The notes beneath the pieces were generated by a model. It ran no database searches and was not told the DNA's origin. It saw nothing but the letters and a program-made list of their open reading frames with translations. The translations under genes and the position numbers were made by a program. Below, piece after piece: positions 4,437-7,025 of a DNA stretch of 7,025 nt (the first letter of the stretch is position 1; each line of letters opens with the position of its first letter). This DNA comes from CAZWUW01 sp964636895 (lineage in GTDB: Bacteria > Bacillota > Thermincolia > Thermincolales > CAZWUW01). The DNA lies in assembly GCA_964636895.1 (NCBI GenBank), contig CAZWUW010000112.1, positions 1 to 7,025 of the forward strand, read 5' to 3'.

Positions 4437-6317
4437 ATGAATTTATTAGCGGTGGAAAACATTACCAAAAGCTATGGCGTAAAAAACCTGTTTAGCGATA
4501 TTACCTTTGGTATCGAACAAGGGGATAAAATAGGTCTTATCGGTATTAACGGCACTGGTAAATCTTCTATGCTCAAGGTCCTGGCGGGCATTGAAACGCC
4601 TGACCAGGGCAGGGTTGTGGCCGGTAATGCCGTGCGGGTGGAATACCTGCCGCAAAATCCGGTCTTTGATGACCAGGCATCCGTATTGCAGCAGGTTTTC
4701 AGAGGCAGCACCCCGTCAGCCACAGATATCTGGCAGGCGGAAAGTGAAGCCAAAACAATCCTGACCAGGCTGGGGATTTATGACTTTGACGCCAAGATGG
4801 GCACTCTTTCCGGCGGACAGAGAAAAAGGATAGCCTTGGCCGGGGCATTGATCAATCCGGCGGAGCTTTTAATCCTTGACGAACCTACAAACCATATTGA
4901 CAACGAGACCGTGGACTGGCTGGAACAGTATTTAAACAGGCGCAAGGGGGCGCTGCTGATGATTACCCATGACAGGTACTTCCTGGACCGGGTGGTCAAT
5001 CGCATTCTGGAGCTGGACAGGGGCCGGCTTTTTGGTTACACCGGCAATTACAGTAAATTCCTTGAGCAAAAAATGCTCCGGGAGGAACAGGAGCAGGCCA
5101 CGGAGCAGAAACGGTTAAACCTTTGGCGAAATGAGCTGGCCTGGATAAAACGAGGGGCAAAGGCCAGGACTACCAAACAAAAGGCTAGGATTGACCGATT
5201 TGCAAAGCTGGAGGCGGAGAAACCGCAGGTAAATGCAGACAGGCTTGAAATATCGGCGGTGGCCGGCCGCCTGGGCAAAAAAGTAGTTTCCCTGGCACAT
5301 ATTAGTAAAAGCTTTGCCGGCAGCAAATTAATCGATGATTTTAGCTGCAATTTTATGAGAGCTGACCGGGTCGGGATAATCGGGCCCAACGGCATCGGCA
5401 AATCCACATTGTTGAACATTATTGCCGGCAGGTCGGTTCCCGACTGCGGCACAGTGGATATCGGCCAAACCGTCAAGGTAGGCTATTTTTCTCAGGAAAG
5501 CAGGGAAATGGACGAGAGTCTAAAGGTTATCGATTTTATCAGGGAGCAGGCCGAATTTCTTACCACTGCAGAGGGCAGACTAATCAGCGCGGCCCAGATG
5601 CTGCAACGGTTTCTGTTTCCCCCCGAAATTCAGTGGACACCAATAGCCAGGATTTCCGGCGGCGAGCGCAGAAGACTGCAACTGCTGCGAATATTGATGA
5701 GTGCGCCCAATATGTTACTGTTGGACGAGCCCACCAATGACCTGGATATTCAGACCCTGACCATTCTTGAGGACTATCTTGACGAATTCCCCGGGGCGGT
5801 ATTGGCTGTTTCCCATGACCGGTATTTTTTGGACCGGGTGACAGACAAGATACTGGCTTTTACTGGTAATGGCCGGATTATAAATTACCTGGGTAATTAC
5901 TCGGATTATATAAAACAAGCCGGTGGCCGCGGGGCCGCGGGGCCGGATAATGGGGATAGGGCAGGCGGGAACAAGGCCGACGGGAACAAGGCCGGCGAAA
6001 AGTTGGGGGATCACAAGGCTGGCGCGGAGAAGTCAAAGGCTGCCGGGGAGAAGAAAAAACCCCTGAAGTTTTCGTTCAAGGAACAAAGGGAATATGAGCA
6101 GATTGATGAGATTATTGCCACCGCTGAGCAGGAATTGCGAGAGGTAAACACAAAGATAAACGAAGCCGGCAGTGATTTTGTGGTGCTGCAGGAGTTGCTC
6201 GATGTCCGGCAGGGCCTGGAAAAGCGGTTGGACGAATTGCTGGAGCGATGGGCTTATCTGCATGAATTGGCGGAGGCAATAGCACAAAATAAAAATGATA
6301 TTGTCAGGGAGCGATAA
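4437..6317 (+). CDS. uup: Uup-type ABC-F ATPase
   Basis: The 626-residue protein has two ABC ATPase domains on one chain and no membrane segment, which is the ABC-F pattern. Domain 1 has Walker A GINGTGKSS (36-44), signature LSGGQ (124-128), Walker B LLILDEP with Glu149, and switch His178. The linker between domains holds WIKRGAKARTTKQKARIDR (236-254), a hallmark of the Uup/EttA group that contacts the ribosome near the E site in family members. Domain 2 has GPNGIGKST (316-324), ISGGE (406-410), Glu431 and His460. A low-complexity Gly/Lys/Ala stretch (about 495-541) leads to a C-terminal coiled coil (about 545-610) matching the Uup C-terminal domain, which in E. coli Uup binds DNA. All catalytic residues are present. 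The ATG follows a modest purine-rich site (GAGGGACGGGAAG, 4421-4433). The gene heads an operon with the helicase. Probable role: translation or ribosome assembly, or Uup's reported effect on transposon excision. Confidence 0.93.
   Translation: MNLLAVENITKSYGVKNLFSDITFGIEQGDKIGLIGINGTGKSSMLKVLAGIETPDQGRVVAGNAVRVEYLPQNPVFDDQASVLQQVFRGSTPSATDIWQAESEAKTILTRLGIYDFDAKMGTLSGGQRKRIALAGALINPAELLILDEPTNHIDNETVDWLEQYLNRRKGALLMITHDRYFLDRVVNRILELDRGRLFGYTGNYSKFLEQKMLREEQEQATEQKRLNLWRNELAWIKRGAKARTTKQKARIDRFAKLEAEKPQVNADRLEISAVAGRLGKKVVSLAHISKSFAGSKLIDDFSCNFMRADRVGIIGPNGIGKSTLLNIIAGRSVPDCGTVDIGQTVKVGYFSQESREMDESLKVIDFIREQAEFLTTAEGRLISAAQMLQRFLFPPEIQWTPIARISGGERRRLQLLRILMSAPNMLLLDEPTNDLDIQTLTILEDYLDEFPGAVLAVSHDRYFLDRVTDKILAFTGNGRIINYLGNYSDYIKQAGGRGAAGPDNGDRAGGNKADGNKAGEKLGDHKAGAEKSKAAGEKKKPLKFSFKEQREYEQIDEIIATAEQELREVNTKINEAGSDFVVLQELLDVRQGLEKRLDELLERWAYLHELAEAIAQNKNDIVRER
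5925..5946. repeat. 8-bp tandem repeat (GGCCGCGG, 2.75 copies) inside the ABC-F gene
   Basis: GGCCGCGG occurs at 5925-5932 and 5933-5940, followed by the partial copy GGCCGG (5941-5946). It encodes part of the Gly/Ala-rich stretch just after the second ATPase domain. The unit is not a multiple of three, so gain or loss of one copy would shift the frame and remove the C-terminal coiled coil. Confidence 0.8.
5966..5994. repeat. 14-base direct repeat with 15-base period in the ABC-F linker
   Basis: CGGGAACAAGGCCG appears at 5966-5979 and again at 5981-5994. The period is five codons and gives the peptide pattern G-N-K-A twice (about residues 511-519). This in-frame repeat explains part of the low-complexity linker between the second ATPase domain and the coiled coil. 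Length changes here would keep the frame. Confidence 0.8.
6306..6311 (+). promoter_or_regulatory. Ribosome binding site of the helicase gene, inside the ABC-F 3' end
   Basis: AGGGAG lies within the last codons of the ABC-F gene and ends 7 bases before the GTG at 6319. The spacing is ideal and selects the GTG over the later in-frame ATG at 6352. It indicates translational coupling between the two genes. Confidence 0.8.
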
Positions 6318-6318
6318 G

Positions 6319-7025
6319 GTGGCAGAAAACAGCAGCTTTGAAAGTCTGGGCATGCCCGATTTTTTGGTAAGCAGGTTAAAAGAGAGTCAAATCGTGCGGC
6401 CTACAGAAGTGCAGGCTGAGGCTATTCCGTTGATCCTGGAGGGCAAAGACGTAATCGGCCGGTCACCCACCGGGACCGGTAAGACATTGGCTTATTTATT
6501 ACCGGTGATGACTAGGTTAACAGTGGAGAGCAAGGCCCTGCAGGCCCTGATTTTAGCTCCGACCAGAGAATTGGTGATGCAAATAACCAGACTGGCCAAT
6601 GAACTTATGGGAGACCGGGGGATATTAACAATACCGGTGCTGGGCGGTGTAAACATAGACCGCCAGCTGGACAGTTTAAAGAAAAAACCGCAGTTGGTGG
6701 CAGGTACACCGGGACGCACGTTGGAGTTGATCCGCAAGCGGAAAATCAATGCGCAAACCATTAAAACCATAGTGATTGATGAAGCTGACAAGATGTGGCA
6801 AATGGGTTTTAAAGAAGATGTGGAGGCTATCATTAAGACCACTTTGCGGGACCGGCAGGTGGTTATGGTATCGGCCACCGTTTCTCCGGAGCTGGTAACT
6901 GCGGCTATGAGTATTTCGCATAATCCGGCAATGGTGAATATTTCCCAGGAGAGTCAACTGCCGGAGACGATTGAACATATTTATTTTATGACCCAGGAAA
7001 AAAATAAAGCTGATGTATTGCGGCA
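6319..7025 (+). CDS. DEAD-box RNA helicase, N-terminal part; 3' end outside window
   Basis: The frame is open from GTG 6319 to the window end, giving 235 complete codons that cover RecA domain 1 and the start of domain 2. Motifs appear in order: conserved Phe7, the Q motif PTEVQ (28-32), motif I SPTGTGKT (49-56), motif Ia PTRELVMQ (81-88), the GG motif (109-110), motif Ib TPGR (130-133), motif II DEAD (154-157) and motif III SAT (185-187). These define an ATP-dependent RNA helicase that unwinds RNA in the cytoplasm. Motif I has Ser-Pro where AQ or AP is more common. The start is one base after the ABC-F stop, with its ribosome binding site inside that gene, so the two are one operon. CshA-like or YfmL-like identity cannot be settled without the C-terminus. 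Confidence 0.93.
   Translation, partial: MAENSSFESLGMPDFLVSRLKESQIVRPTEVQAEAIPLILEGKDVIGRSPTGTGKTLAYLLPVMTRLTVESKALQALILAPTRELVMQITRLANELMGDRGILTIPVLGGVNIDRQLDSLKKKPQLVAGTPGRTLELIRKRKINAQTIKTIVIDEADKMWQMGFKEDVEAIIKTTLRDRQVVMVSATVSPELVTAAMSISHNPAMVNISQESQLPETIEHIYFMTQEKNKADVLR

Overview
The window reads as chromosome of a spore-forming, low-to-mid GC Firmicute, probably an anaerobic Clostridia/Peptococcaceae-type organism. The basis is a CwlD-type amidase joined to a GerM (GerMN) sporulation domain, strong GGAGG-type ribosome binding sites, GTG and TTG starts, and a Uup-type ABC-F gene next to a DEAD-box helicase. The taxonomic call is an inference from gene content, with no marker gene present.

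Layout. (1) Bases 1-864, + strand: the 3' part of an M1-family (gluzincin) metallopeptidase whose start lies outside the window. (2) Bases 865-1050: a gene-free gap packed with inverted repeats: a 16-bp perfect stem, a G/C-tract element that can fold in two ways, and a 15-bp perfect stem whose right arm encodes the end of the next gene. (3) Bases 1051-2259, - strand: a lone sulfate-binding-protein-like periplasmic protein with no permease or ATPase beside it. Residues equivalent to the sulfate-contacting Ser and Trp of the classical protein appear changed. (4) Bases 2260-2434: a divergent intergenic region with a perfect 14-bp palindrome just upstream of the ribosome binding site of the next gene. 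(5) Bases 2435-4309, + strand: a three-domain cell-wall protein made of a CwlD-type N-acetylmuramoyl-L-alanine amidase, a GerMN domain and a YibQ-type divergent polysaccharide deacetylase. (6) Bases 4310-4436: a short gap with a good sigma-A-like promoter. (7) Bases 4437-6317, + strand: a Uup-type ABC-F ATPase. (8) Base 6319 to the window end, + strand: the 5' part of a DEAD-box RNA helicase, one base after the ABC-F stop and with its ribosome binding site inside the ABC-F gene.

How the genes work together. ABC-F and the helicase form a tight operon probably concerned with ribosome or RNA function. The amidase-GerMN-deacetylase chain is the most interesting gene. In known spore formers, cortex muramic-delta-lactam is made by a separate amidase (CwlD) followed by a separate deacetylase (PdaA). 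This protein carries an amidase, a sporulation-associated domain and a deacetylase-fold domain on one chain, so it could carry out both steps. The peptidase and the binding protein have no evident link to their neighbours.
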